Below, one piece after another: positions 1-9,564 of a stretch of 64,000 nt of DNA. A model generated the notes under the pieces. That model did no database searches, was not told where the DNA came from, and was given only the letters and a program-made list of their open reading frames with translations. Location: assembly GCF_008271695.1 (NCBI RefSeq), contig NZ_VKKY01000002.1, forward strand, positions 806,001 to 870,000. The letters run 5' to 3'. This DNA comes from Rufibacter hautae. GTDB lineage: Bacteria; Bacteroidota; Bacteroidia; Cytophagales; Hymenobacteraceae. Each line of letters begins with the position of its first letter. Position 1 is the stretch's first letter. A program made the translations under genes and the position numbers.

Positions 1-128
1 GTTTTCGCGAAAGTGGGCCAGAAACGCATCGGTAGATTTTAAAGGTCTCAAGTTTAGGATGTGTCTTTAATTTAGATAAATATGTTAAGTAATCGTGCGG
101 GGTGCTACGTGATGAGTGATACCAGAAC
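1..128. other. Left window edge; no assignable gene
   Basis: All three forward frames entering from the left edge stop within the first 70 bases, so a C-terminal tail of an upstream gene may lie here, but none of the three short tails is recognisable. In other Bacteroidota this type of DnaE often follows a Y-family polymerase (ImuB/DinB-like) gene. Such a partner could lie just outside the window, which is inference only. Confidence 0.3.
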
Positions 129-3083
129 ATGTTAGCCTTTGTCCATTCTTATTATAGTCTGCGGTACGGGACGCTGTCGGTGGAGGAGTTGGCGGCGGAG
201 GCGAAGGCGCGGGGGTATGCGGCGCTGGCGTTGACCGATATCAATTCCACCTCAGGAGTGTTTCCCTTTATCAAGGCTTGCCAGGCGCAGGGCCTCCAGC
301 CGCTTGTGGGCATTGAGTTCCGGCGGGAGCACCAATGGCTGTACACGGGCGTCGCCAGAAACCAGGCGGGCTTTCAGGAGCTGAATGCTTTCCTGAGCCA
401 CTACCTCTTGCAGCACCAGCCGCTGCCTGAGGTGCCGCCGACTTTCTCACACGCCTTCATCATTTATCCGTTCGCGCGGGCCAGCGCGATGGGAGGGCAG
501 CTGTCGCTCCGCGAGAATGAGTACGTGGGGGTGGCGCCCGGTGAGGTGAACCAGTTGCTTTTCTCTGAGTTGCGGCGGCAGGGCGCTCCGCTCGTCATGT
601 ATCCGCTGTTCACCTGCAAAGACGCGGAAGGCGTGGCCCTGCATCGGCACCTACGGGCCATCGACCATAACATCCTGCTGAGTCAGCTGGAGGGGCAGCA
701 CGGTGTGGCCGGGGAGGAGGCCTGCTTTAAGCCCTGCCCCGATATCCTGAAAGGGTACGCGCAGTTTCCGGAGTTGGTGCAGAATGCCGAGAAGCTGGCG
801 CGGGAGGCGACGTTTACATTCGATTTTCAGAAAAGGAGAAACAAACTGACCTTCACGGGCACCGACGAGGATGACAGGCTGCTGTTGGAAAAACTGGCCT
901 GGGACGGCCTCCGGAAGCGCTATGGCGCGCAGCACAAAGTAGCCAAACAACGGGTCGCGCATGAGCTGGCCATCATCCACAAACTGGGTTTCAGCTCCTA
1001 TTTCCTCATCACCTGGGACGTGATCCGGTACTCCATGAGCCGGGGTTTTTACCACGTGGGGCGGGGGAGCGGGGCCAACAGTGTGGTGGCTTATTGCTTG
1101 CATATCACGGATGTTGACCCAATTGAGCTGGACCTTTACTTTGAACGCTTCCTCAACCCCAAGCGCACTTCGCCCCCGGATTTTGACATTGATTACAGCT
1201 GGGATGAACGCGACGAGGTACTGGACTACATCTTCAAGCGGTACGGCAAACAGCACACCGCCTTACTGGGTGCCATGGTCACGTTTCAGCAGAGCTCCAT
1301 CTTGCGGGAACTGGGTAAGGTCTACGGATTACCTAAAACTGAGCTGGATGCGCTGGTGGCCCAGCCGCTGGCTTCTGACAACGCCAACCACATCACCAAG
1401 GAGATTTTCCGGTACGGGCAGATGCTCACTGATTTTCCCAACGTGCGCTCCATCCATGCCGGGGGCGTGCTCATCTCTGAGGAACCTATTTACAGCTACA
1501 CGGCCCTGGATTTGCCGCCCAAAGGCCTGCCCACGGTGCAGTGGGACATGTATGTGGCGGAGAGCATCGGGTTTGAGAAGCTGGACATCCTGAGCCAGCG
1601 GGGCATCGGGCACATCAAGGAGTGCGTGCAGCTGGTGCAGCAGAACCGGGGCATTAAGGTAGACGCGCACGACGTGGCCCGGTTCAAGCAGGACGAGAAA
1701 GTGAAGGAACAGCTCAAGTCTGGTGACACCATCGGGTGCTTTTACATTGAGAGTCCGGCCATGCGGGGGCTTTTGACCAAGCTGCGCTGCGACAATTACC
1801 TATCACTGGTGGCAGCCAGTTCCATCATCCGGCCGGGCGTGGCCAAGAGCGGAATGATGAAGGCCTACATCCACCGGTTCCACCACCCAGACCAGATCCA
1901 GCACATCCACCCGGTGATGGGCGAGCAGCTGGGCGAGACCTACGGCGTGATGGTCTACCAGGAAGACGTGCTTAAGGTCTGCCATCACTTCGCGGGGTTG
2001 GACCTGGCAGATGCCGATGTGCTGCGCCGGGCCATGAGCGGCAAGTACCGGTCCCGCGCCGAGTTCCAGAAACTGGTGGACAAGTTCTTTGCCAACTGCC
2101 GGGAGCGGGGCTACTCTGAGGCCATCACCAAGGAGGTCTGGCGGCAGATTGAGTCCTTCGCGGGGTATTCGTTCTCCAAGGCACACTCGGCCTCCTTTGC
2201 CGTGGAGAGTTACCAAAGCCTGTTCCTGAAAACTTATTATCCGCTGGAGTTCATGGTGGCTGTGATCAACAACTTCGGGGGCTTTTACAAGACGTGGGTG
2301 TACGTGCAGCAGGCGCAGAAAGCGGGCGGGACCATTCATCTGCCCTGCGTGAACCATAGCCGGTACTATACCTCCATCGCGGGCACCGATATTTACCTGG
2401 GGCTGGTGCACGTGCAGAACCTGGAGCAGAAAGCGGCCTTTAAGATGGTAAGTGAGCGGGAGGAGAACGGACCTTACGCCTCGTTGGAGGAGTTCATCCG
2501 GCGCAGCCAGATCACGCTGGAGCAGCTGCTGATTCTGGTGCGGGTGCAGGCGCTGCGCTTCACGGGTCAGGACAAGAAGACGCTGCTCTGGGAGGCGCAC
2601 CTGCACCTGGGCCACAAGGTGTCTGCGCCGGGCCAATCACTGCTGTTCCAGACATCGGTTAAGACGTTCACGCTGCCCACGCTCACCCATACGTTGGTGG
2701 AAGACGCCTACGACGAGATGGAACTGCTGGGCTTTCCGGTGACCTGCTCGTACTTTGAGCTGCTGCAGACCTCGGCGCGGGGCGATGTGCCCGCCAAAGA
2801 CCTGTCTGCGTTCTTGGGGCAGAAGGTGCGCATGATCGGCGTACTGGTGACCACCAAATACGTGCGCACCGTACGCGGCGAGGTCATGCAGTTCGGTACG
2901 TTCCTGGACAGCGCCGGCGATTTCTTCGATACCGTGCATTTCCCGCCCTCGCTCAAAAGCTGGCCCTTCAAAGGCAACGGCGTGTACCTGCTCTATGGCA
3001 AAGTAGTGGAGGAGTTCGGGTTTCCCAGCATGGAAGTGGAGAAAATGGCGAAGCTACCATTCCAGAAAGATCCCCGGTACTAA
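129..3083 (+). CDS. DNA polymerase III alpha subunit, short second type (DnaE2/ImuC-like)
   Basis: A C-family DNA polymerase that extends primers, probably an accessory or damage-tolerant copy rather than the main replicase. An N-terminal PHP domain spans about residues 1-200 and the polymerase core follows. The catalytic motif PDFDID is at 350-355 (Asp353, Asp355), and a third Asp sits in EKLDILSQ at 486. A C-terminal OB-fold region follows at about 860-960. At 984 residues it is clearly shorter than a main DnaE (about 1150-1250) and fits the Bacteroidota second DnaE. The PHP start reads FVHSYYSLRYGTLS, so one of the paired histidines of an active PHP proofreading site is missing, as is usual in DnaE2/ImuC. 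The ATG at 129 is used because it leads directly into this conserved start; no clear ribosome binding site precedes it. The ImuC versus ordinary DnaE distinction is inference. Confidence 0.9.
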   Translation: MLAFVHSYYSLRYGTLSVEELAAEAKARGYAALALTDINSTSGVFPFIKACQAQGLQPLVGIEFRREHQWLYTGVARNQAGFQELNAFLSHYLLQHQPLPEVPPTFSHAFIIYPFARASAMGGQLSLRENEYVGVAPGEVNQLLFSELRRQGAPLVMYPLFTCKDAEGVALHRHLRAIDHNILLSQLEGQHGVAGEEACFKPCPDILKGYAQFPELVQNAEKLAREATFTFDFQKRRNKLTFTGTDEDDRLLLEKLAWDGLRKRYGAQHKVAKQRVAHELAIIHKLGFSSYFLITWDVIRYSMSRGFYHVGRGSGANSVVAYCLHITDVDPIELDLYFERFLNPKRTSPPDFDIDYSWDERDEVLDYIFKRYGKQHTALLGAMVTFQQSSILRELGKVYGLPKTELDALVAQPLASDNANHITKEIFRYGQMLTDFPNVRSIHAGGVLISEEPIYSYTALDLPPKGLPTVQWDMYVAESIGFEKLDILSQRGIGHIKECVQLVQQNRGIKVDAHDVARFKQDEKVKEQLKSGDTIGCFYIESPAMRGLLTKLRCDNYLSLVAASSIIRPGVAKSGMMKAYIHRFHHPDQIQHIHPVMGEQLGETYGVMVYQEDVLKVCHHFAGLDLADADVLRRAMSGKYRSRAEFQKLVDKFFANCRERGYSEAITKEVWRQIESFAGYSFSKAHSASFAVESYQSLFLKTYYPLEFMVAVINNFGGFYKTWVYVQQAQKAGGTIHLPCVNHSRYYTSIAGTDIYLGLVHVQNLEQKAAFKMVSEREENGPYASLEEFIRRSQITLEQLLILVRVQALRFTGQDKKTLLWEAHLHLGHKVSAPGQSLLFQTSVKTFTLPTLTHTLVEDAYDEMELLGFPVTCSYFELLQTSARGDVPAKDLSAFLGQKVRMIGVLVTTKYVRTVRGEVMQFGTFLDSAGDFFDTVHFPPSLKSWPFKGNGVYLLYGKVVEEFGFPSMEVEKMAKLPFQKDPRY

Positions 3084-3758
3084 GAGTCGGTACCATGTTT
3101 AGGGCCGATTTGCAGAAAACAGGCCCTAAACGCCGGCTTCGATTTTAGGGATAAGCTCCTGCCTAAGGTGGTGGGTAGATGCCCTTGGTTGGTCTTCTGA
3201 GCCACTAGCCTAAGGGTTCTTTGCTTCTAAACCGTAAACCATTGTTCGTCTGTCGCTTTCCCTTCGAAAAAATAATAGCGTTTTGAGTCCGAAATTTTCA
3301 AACGTCTCTTAAACGAAAATATGCGGCTTAAGATTTTTAAGGCAGTGATCTGCTTTCAGGTGCTTTCTATTAAAATACCCTGAAAACAGGCGAACTGAGC
3401 GAGGGTTAGGTTTGTCTTTGCAGAATCCTATACCGCCATTTACGAGCAGTTTGCACAAGTTTAAGATGAATTAACGGAAGGAAGAATTAAAAATGGGTTG
3501 CTCAATACAGGAAACTCTTGGTTAACGACTGGGCGCCTTGAATATAATTAAGTAAAGTTGATTGTAAGAGGTGTAAACAGCTTTTAGATGAGTTCGACAG
3601 AGGTAAGAAACTAAAGATATGATTGTTATATATTAAGATTTGGGTATTTGATAGAAGATTATCGGTTTTGAAGAGTTGTATTTAAGCAATCCATTAGTCT
3701 ATCTTTACTTTCACTTGTAGATGATTATTCCTATCCAATCCTCATCCAATAAACAAAT
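3084..3758. other. Intergenic region, no gene seen
   Basis: About 675 bases between the polymerase and the first subtilase gene. It starts with a copy of the dispersed palindrome (3097-3131) and then becomes AT-rich, without a convincing open frame. It presumably carries the promoter of the subtilase gene, but I found no good TAnnTTTG match with a paired -33 element. Confidence 0.5.
3097..3131. repeat. Dispersed palindrome, well-conserved copy
   Basis: Ten-base arms GTTTAGGGCC (3097-3106) and GGCCCTAAAC (3122-3131) are perfectly inverted around a 15-base centre containing AGAAAACA. It begins 13 bases after the polymerase stop codon and could act as a terminator. It is one of many related copies in this window. 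Confidence 0.8.
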
Positions 3759-5165
3759 ATGAAGAGAAATTCTTTTACCCTTGGAAGGTTCGCTTTCGCG
3801 GCAAGCCTGTGTTCAGTAACCATGTTCACCGCTTGCGACACGGAGCAACTCATTGAAAACCAGGAAGTAGCTGCGTCTAGCCAATCAGATGCCAGAATAG
3901 CCGGGGAGCAGCGCGTAGTACCCAACGAGGTGTTGGTGAAGTTCAAAGCAGGCGCTTCACAGGAGGCCAGAGCGGCCGTCTTCGCCCGTATTGGAGGCAA
4001 GGTGAAAGAGAAAATCCTGACCAAGACCATGGAACGCCTCGGCGACAAAGAAGGACTGGTACTGGTACATACGCCGCTGGCCGCCTTAGAGGCCTTGAGC
4101 AAAGTAAAAGGCGCGGACATGATTGAATACGCCGAGCCCAACTACCTCTACACCCACCAGGCGACCACGGCAGACCCATATTTCACCCAAAACAACCTTT
4201 GGGGATTGTACGGTGACGCCACCAACCCAAAGAACGTCTACGGCAGCCAGGCAGCTGAAGCCTGGGCCAAAGGGCATATCGGATCTGCCTCGGTCGTGGT
4301 GGGCATCATTGACGAGGGCGTGCAGACAAACCACCCTGACTTGCAGGGCCAGGTATGGGTGAACCCTTATGACAAAGCAGACGGCATTGACAACGACGGC
4401 AACGGCTACATTGACGATGTGAACGGCTGGGACTTCGCGGGCAACAACAAAACCGTCTATGACGGCGGCTCCGGGGGCAGCGTAGATGACCACGGCACGC
4501 ACGTGGCCGGTACCATTGGGGCTAAAAATAACGGCGCCGGGGTAGTGGGCGTGAACTGGAACGTGAAGATGATCTCCTGCAAGTTCCTGGGCCAGACCGG
4601 CGGAACATCGGTAGCCGCTATCAAAGCCCTGGATTACCTCACCGACCTGAAGAACCGTCACGGCATCAACATTGTGGCCAGCAACAATTCTTGGGGCGGC
4701 GGTGGCTACTCCCAAGCCCTGTACGATGCCATCAATCGGGCCAATGCCAAAAGCATCCTTTTTGTGGCGGCAGCCGGCAACGGCGGATCAGACGGAGTAG
4801 GCGATAACAACGATGTTGTAGCCAATTATCCCTCCAACTACAACCTGCCGAACGTCATCGCGGTGGCGGCTATCACTTCTTCGGGAGCGCGGGCTCCTTT
4901 CTCCAATTACGGAGCCACTACGGTAGACATTGGGGCGCCGGGTGCCGCCATTTTCTCCACCACGGCCTACAATACGTACTCAGGCTACAGCGGCACGTCG
5001 ATGGCTACGCCGCACGTGACCGGAGCTGCGGCATTGTACGCGGCTTCTCACCCAGGCTCTACTGCTACGGCTATCAAGAATGCCATCCTGGGCAGCGCTA
5101 CCCCAACGGCATCGCTGGCGGGGAAATGCGTGACCGGCGGTCGCCTGAACATGAGTAATTTCTAA
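3759..5165 (+). CDS. S8 family subtilisin-like serine protease, lipoprotein
   Basis: Predicted envelope-anchored subtilase. Signal peptide II ends in MFTAC with lipidated Cys26, and the mature start CDTEQLIENQE is acidic. An N-terminal propeptide/inhibitor-like region (about 50-130, PNEVLVKFKAG) precedes the catalytic domain. The triad is visible: Asp185 in GIIDEGVQ, His245 in DDHGTHVAG, Ser414 in SGTSMATPH, with an oxyanion Asn in AAAGNGG. At 468 residues it stops right after the catalytic domain, with no T9SS sorting domain. Its close paralogue lies at 7966-9390, with the GH5 gene between them on the other strand. The acidic residues after the Cys recall surface-export signals of other Bacteroidota lipoproteins, which is inference. 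Substrate unknown; general protein turnover is likely. Confidence 0.93.
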   Translation: MKRNSFTLGRFAFAASLCSVTMFTACDTEQLIENQEVAASSQSDARIAGEQRVVPNEVLVKFKAGASQEARAAVFARIGGKVKEKILTKTMERLGDKEGLVLVHTPLAALEALSKVKGADMIEYAEPNYLYTHQATTADPYFTQNNLWGLYGDATNPKNVYGSQAAEAWAKGHIGSASVVVGIIDEGVQTNHPDLQGQVWVNPYDKADGIDNDGNGYIDDVNGWDFAGNNKTVYDGGSGGSVDDHGTHVAGTIGAKNNGAGVVGVNWNVKMISCKFLGQTGGTSVAAIKALDYLTDLKNRHGINIVASNNSWGGGGYSQALYDAINRANAKSILFVAAAGNGGSDGVGDNNDVVANYPSNYNLPNVIAVAAITSSGARAPFSNYGATTVDIGAPGAAIFSTTAYNTYSGYSGTSMATPHVTGAAALYAASHPGSTATAIKNAILGSATPTASLAGKCVTGGRLNMSNF

Positions 5166-5190
5166 ATCTAACCTGTTTCTGTAAAAACAG

Positions 5191-5248
5191 GCCCTAAACG
5201 CAAAAGGCCGTCCTGATACTTTTCAGGACGGCCTTTTGCGTTTAGGGC
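5191..5248. terminator. Very long perfect hairpin, probable bidirectional terminator
   Basis: A 26-base arm at 5191-5216 is perfectly complementary to 5223-5248 around a six-base loop. The outer ends are GCCCTAAAC/GTTTAGGGC, the same sequence as the arm of the dispersed palindrome, and a small hairpin CCTGTTT/AAACAGG (5172-5191) abuts it. It lies between two convergent genes and so may end transcription from both. Confidence 0.85.
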
Positions 5249-5383
5249 GATAGAGCAGGTGCTTCGTTTATAGCACTGGTGATGGTAAAAATTACTTAAA
5301 GCATAGAAGCCTAAATAGCGTCATGGAAGCGAGTTATAGAGGTAGACCTTAAAGCAACCTTGTGTCCACTAGTTAAAACTGCC

Positions 5384-7369
5384 TCACCGCTGCAGCATGA
5401 TTTTTCGGGTAGTGGACTGGCCGTTGGGTTGGATCACTTTCAAGAAATACGCCCCGGCCGGGAAGGCGATGGTAGAAAGCTTTAGCCGCTGGGTGAAAGC
5501 CGCCCGTTGGACCACTGTACCCACGCTGTTGCTGAGCTCCGCGGTGAGTTTGCCGGGCAAGGTGGTTTCCAGGAGCAGATACCCGGCGGCCGGATTGGGG
5601 TACACTTTCAGGTCTGCGTTTTTGATGCCGGGGGAGATGCCCGTCACGGCTCCGGTGAAAACCGAGGTCTCATACACTTTGGCGGTATCCTGGTTGGAGA
5701 TGTAGAGGTTATCGAACCAGAGCTTGGCCTGGCCTAAGGCGCCGTGCTCGGCGGTAATTTCCAAGCGGTCCACGCTAGTCCAGTCAAACTTGCCTTCGGG
5801 GTTAAACCAGGCACCGTCCCAGGAGCCTTTCTCGGTGAAGGAACTCAGGGGGATGCGAACGTGGTGCCAACGGCCATCGAACGGAACCTGATCGGGCGTG
5901 ATGGTGACGCCTGATCGCCAGGGATGGTCCTCAGGGCCTGCTTTGGTGTCCAGGAAGCGCAGGTCAAAGCTCAGGGCGGGGGCAGTGCCCCGGAACAGGA
6001 AATCCACAGCGTACCCTTCCTGTTTCAGTTTGGAGAGGTCCTTATCGGGTTTGAAGTCAAACCCGATGCTGCTGTACTGCTCGGCCCCGGTCCAGGCCAG
6101 GCTGTAGCGGCCGTTGTTGGGTTTCTGGTCGGCGTAAAAATCCAGGGGACCGGTGCCGTAGCTGGCGTTCACAATCCGGGGCCCTATATAATCAGAATAC
6201 ACCGCGAACCCGGCGGCCTCGGGTTGTTTGACGTAAGGCGTCTGCGCCGGCACGGTAAACCCAAGGGCATGTAGCAGCGGAACGTTCAGATCATGCTCGA
6301 AAAGATCATTCCCGCCCGGGTTGAACAGCCCGAAACCGTAGTGGTAGTCCCAACTGGTCCAGGCAATGCCTTTTTCCTCCAGGTAGCGGCGCACCTCGTT
6401 GTACCAGAACGCGCGGTCGGCAGGACGGCTGTAATCCATGAGCACCCCGAACTCGCCGCAGTACACCGGCACCTGGCGGCTCTGCTTGAACTGCGCGGCA
6501 ATGTCAATGAGCTGTTTTACTTTAGCCACGGTGCCATCCTGCGCATAGTTGTTGTACGCGCTTTCCATCCAGGAGCCCCGCAGGCTATAGGGCAGGGGAG
6601 GCATGTCTTGGGCGCGGTACGGAAACGGCATATTGGCCAGGGGCAAGAGGGAAGGTGCCACCCAGGTGGCACCCTGGTGGGTGAACAGGAACGGATCGTA
6701 GAAGTGGAAGGTGTAAATGAGTTTGTTGTCTGGGTACACCGGCATCTGAGCCAGGTTCTGGTAGTTGTTGAAATTGGTGGCGCCCACAATAATGGTATGA
6801 CGGGTATCCTGCCGGCGGATGGCCTGGATAATGCGGCCCTGAATGGCGTTCCATTGCGCGTCTGAAATGCCGTGAGGCTCGTTCAGGATCTCGTAATAAA
6901 TGCGTTCTGACCGGTCTTTATAATGCTGCGCCATTTGGGGCCAGACTTTCTCTAGAATTGTTTCTACCTGGGGCTGGGTATCGGCGATGGGGTCAAAGGA
7001 GTGGTTGTCCAGGATAAGGTGCAGGTTCAGTTCCTCGGCCCAGGTCACCGCCTCATCCAGGAAGGAGAAGAAAAGCGGATTAATGGTGTAGGCTGGGGCG
7101 CCGTTGGTCATGGCGTGCAGGTTAATGGGCAACCGGATGACATCACAACCCAGGCTCTTAATCTGCGCAAAGTCCTGCCGGGTATAGCGGGAAAACTGCA
7201 CCTCCCGGGCACTATTGGCCTGGAACCAACCCGTTAGGTTCACCCCTTTCTTAAAAGGCGCCTCTTGGGCCAGAAGGGGTGAGGCTGCCATACAAAACAA
7301 CAGAAGAAGCATTGCCAGATGCCAAACGGATTGCTGGCCAGGTTTCCGGTTTTTCGGAGTTCGTGTCAT
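5384..7369 (-). CDS. Glycoside hydrolase family 5 enzyme with carbohydrate-binding and T9SS sorting domains
   Basis: Secreted beta-glycanase of the cellulase clan. With the start at 7369 the 661-residue product has a signal peptide ending near SPLLAQ. A GH5 TIM barrel follows (about 40-370), with the acid/base Glu164 in ILNEPHG and the nucleophile Glu306 in YCGEFGV. A beta-sandwich resembling carbohydrate-binding modules comes next (about 385-560), and then a C-terminal Por/T9SS sorting domain (about 585-661, LKVYPNPAAG). The frame extends upstream to 7459, but that would put 30 non-signal residues before a normal signal peptide, so the ATG at 7369 is preferred. The exact substrate (beta-glucan, mannan or xylan) cannot be read from these motifs. 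It is flanked by two subtilase genes on the opposite strand. Confidence 0.9.
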   Translation of the reverse strand: MTRTPKNRKPGQQSVWHLAMLLLLFCMAASPLLAQEAPFKKGVNLTGWFQANSAREVQFSRYTRQDFAQIKSLGCDVIRLPINLHAMTNGAPAYTINPLFFSFLDEAVTWAEELNLHLILDNHSFDPIADTQPQVETILEKVWPQMAQHYKDRSERIYYEILNEPHGISDAQWNAIQGRIIQAIRRQDTRHTIIVGATNFNNYQNLAQMPVYPDNKLIYTFHFYDPFLFTHQGATWVAPSLLPLANMPFPYRAQDMPPLPYSLRGSWMESAYNNYAQDGTVAKVKQLIDIAAQFKQSRQVPVYCGEFGVLMDYSRPADRAFWYNEVRRYLEEKGIAWTSWDYHYGFGLFNPGGNDLFEHDLNVPLLHALGFTVPAQTPYVKQPEAAGFAVYSDYIGPRIVNASYGTGPLDFYADQKPNNGRYSLAWTGAEQYSSIGFDFKPDKDLSKLKQEGYAVDFLFRGTAPALSFDLRFLDTKAGPEDHPWRSGVTITPDQVPFDGRWHHVRIPLSSFTEKGSWDGAWFNPEGKFDWTSVDRLEITAEHGALGQAKLWFDNLYISNQDTAKVYETSVFTGAVTGISPGIKNADLKVYPNPAAGYLLLETTLPGKLTAELSNSVGTVVQRAAFTQRLKLSTIAFPAGAYFLKVIQPNGQSTTRKIMLQR

Positions 7370-7965
7370 CTCTTTCGGTATAGGTGTTTTCTCTAGTATT
7401 AATTTCTCTATAAAAGGTGCAGGCGTGACCTGATAAAGATAAAGGTATTTAATAAGCAATTTACTTCAGCGTGTTGAATTCTGACGGAGCTGCTTTAAGA
7501 TGCTGAAGCAAAAGAAGGTAAGGGTTGCTGTTTCTGCTTTTGGTTCAACCAAACCTTTTGCTTTCAGCCTAGCCATGAGGTTCATTCCAGAACCATATAT
7601 GTGATCTTACTTCTTGCATTTACTGTTTTAGGGCCATTAATGTGAAAAGTGCCTTAATTCAGAAAGTGACTTGTCCTAGAGAAAGGAGGAGCAAGGTACT
7701 GGGTCATCCTTTGGAGAGTAAGAAAATTTTTGGGTGTAATCAGGAATATAGAAAATGTATATAGTTACGGATGACTAGAAATCTGCCCAAACGATGAAAA
7801 TGATCTTCAATAAAAATAAGAAACCAAGCGAGTTTTAATTGCAAAGTGCAAATTTGGTATAAAATAATTTATGTTAAGTGAAAGCAGGATTTTTCCTCTG
7901 TATTGTCTTTTTTATTTAGTCAATTAGACCATGATTTTTAGCCACCCAAACCTAAACTAACAAAC
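7370..7965. other. Divergent intergenic region, no gene seen
   Basis: About 600 bases between the GH5 and second subtilase starts. It holds a weak copy of the dispersed palindrome at about 7625-7657 (GTTTTAGGGCC...GCCTTAA). The rest is AT-rich and should contain promoters for both genes. No confident promoter pair was found. Confidence 0.5.
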
Positions 7966-9390
7966 ATGAAGAAAAAGTACCTTGCCTTTGGAAAATCTGC
8001 CGTTGCGGCAGCCATGTTGTCGGCGACGTTGTTGACGGCCTGTAACACAGACCAGTTAACGGAAGATCAGGAACTGTCGGCTACTGCCCAAGCCGATGCG
8101 GGAATTGCCGGAGGACAGCAGATTGTCCCCAATGAGGTGCTTGTAAAATTCAGAGCCGGAGCCGCCTCTGAGGCCCGGGCCGCTGTGCTGGAGCGCATCA
8201 GCGGTAAGGTAAAAGAGAAGATCCTGACCAAAACCATGGCTCGGTTCGGGGACAAAGAAGGCGTAGTGCTGGTGCATACCCCCATGGCCGCACTGGAGGC
8301 CTTGAGCAAAATCAAAGGAGAGGGCGCAGTGGAATTCGCGGAGCCTAACTTCCTCTACACCCATCAGGCGGCTTCTTCAGACCCGTACTACACCAACGGC
8401 TCCTTATGGGGCATGTACGGCGATGCCACCGCCCCGGCTAACCAGTATGGCAGCCAGGCCGGTGAAGCCTGGGCCGTCGGTCACACCGGTTCTGCCTCGG
8501 TCGTAGTGGGCATCATTGACGAAGGCGTACAGACGGACCATCCAGACCTGCAGGGTCAAATCTGGACCAACCCCTTTGATCCGGTGAACGGCGTAGACGA
8601 TGACGGCAACGGCTACATTGACGATGTGAACGGCTGGGACTTTGACGCCAATGACAACTCTGTCTATGACGGCGGTACCCGTGGTGCCTATGACGACCAC
8701 GCCACGCACGTGGCCGGTACCATCGGCGCTAAAAACGACGGGAAAGGCGTAGTAGGTGTGAACTGGAACGTGACCATGATCTCGTTGAAGTTCCTGGGCC
8801 GCAGAGGCGGTACCACCGCGAACGCCATCAAAGCCGTTGACTACTTAACTGACCTGAAAACCCGCCACAACATGAACATTGTGGCCAGCAATAATTCCTG
8901 GGGCGGCGGTGGATTCTCCCAAGCCCTAAGCGATGCGGTAGTACGCGCAGCCCAAGCCCAGATTCTGTTCGTGGCCGCCGCCGGTAACGGAGGTTCTGAT
9001 GGCGTAGGTGATAACAACGATGCCGTAGGAAGCTACCCCTCTAACTACAACACCGCATCTGCGGCAGGGTATGACAATGTAATCGCGGTAGCGGCCATTA
9101 CCTCCACGGGCGGAAGATCTTCTTTCTCCAATTATGGCGCCACTACGGTAGACATCGGGGCCCCAGGTTCCGGCATCTATTCTTCCACTGCTTATAACAC
9201 CTATTCATCCTATAACGGTACGTCTATGGCTACGCCACACGTCACCGGAGGAGTGGCCCTGTACGCGGCTTCGCACCCAGGTTCCACTGCCCAAACCATC
9301 AAAGATGCCATCCTGAGCAGCGCGGTTCCCACCTCGTCTCTAGCTGGCAAATGCACTACCGGCGGTCGCCTTAATGTGAGCGGATTTTAG
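7966..9390 (+). CDS. S8 family subtilisin-like serine protease, lipoprotein, with DHATH active-site variant
   Basis: Paralogue of the protease at 3759-5165, nearly collinear with it over its whole length. It has the same lipobox (LLTAC, Cys26), propeptide region and catalytic domain. The triad is Asp185 (GIIDEGVQ), His245 and Ser420 (NGTSMATPH). The histidine motif reads DDHATHVAG, so the near-invariant glycine after the catalytic His is alanine in this copy while the other copy keeps DHGTH. Six residues (ASAAGY) inserted around residue 366 account for the small length difference (474 versus 468). It is probably still active but may have altered efficiency or specificity. A strong terminator follows the stop by 23 bases. 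Confidence 0.93.
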   Translation: MKKKYLAFGKSAVAAAMLSATLLTACNTDQLTEDQELSATAQADAGIAGGQQIVPNEVLVKFRAGAASEARAAVLERISGKVKEKILTKTMARFGDKEGVVLVHTPMAALEALSKIKGEGAVEFAEPNFLYTHQAASSDPYYTNGSLWGMYGDATAPANQYGSQAGEAWAVGHTGSASVVVGIIDEGVQTDHPDLQGQIWTNPFDPVNGVDDDGNGYIDDVNGWDFDANDNSVYDGGTRGAYDDHATHVAGTIGAKNDGKGVVGVNWNVTMISLKFLGRRGGTTANAIKAVDYLTDLKTRHNMNIVASNNSWGGGGFSQALSDAVVRAAQAQILFVAAAGNGGSDGVGDNNDAVGSYPSNYNTASAAGYDNVIAVAAITSTGGRSSFSNYGATTVDIGAPGSGIYSSTAYNTYSSYNGTSMATPHVTGGVALYAASHPGSTAQTIKDAILSSAVPTSSLAGKCTTGGRLNVSGF

Positions 9391-9413
9391 AGAGTCGTTT
9401 GTTTAAATGGAGG

Positions 9414-9446
9414 GCCGTCCTGCTGAAAAGCAGGACGGCTTTTTTA
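9414..9446 (+). terminator. Rho-independent terminator
   Basis: Arms GCCGTCCTGCT (9414-9424) and AGCAGGACGGC (9429-9439) form a perfect stem with a GAAA tetraloop, followed by a run of T. The classical form fits the end of the second subtilase gene. Confidence 0.92.
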
Positions 9447-9514
9447 TGTTTTAGCTTTTTTGTTCCTTGGTCTGCTAAGGAGTTTTTGACATCTCCTTCT
9501 AATCTCTCTCCCTG

Positions 9515-9564
9515 GTTCAAGTTTTCAACTTGGACCTACGATGGTCTGCAGTTTGAAACTGCAG
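9515..9564. repeat. Two adjacent short palindromes
   Basis: GTTCAAGTT-TTC-AACTTGGAC (9515-9535, one mismatch) is followed 10 bases later by the perfect CTGCAGTTT-G-AAACTGCAG (9546-9564). The paired arrangement of small hairpins is typical of REP-like elements. Confidence 0.6.

Noticed and set aside
1803-2636. Long open frame on the minus strand within the polymerase gene
   Set aside because: It is a shadow of dnaE; composition follows the third-codon GC of the real gene and no domain is recognisable.
3759-9390. Polysaccharide utilisation locus or toxin cluster around the GH5 and subtilase genes
   Set aside because: No SusC/SusD pair, hybrid sensor or toxin-like gene accompanies them; the GH43 gene is 7 kb away and also alone.
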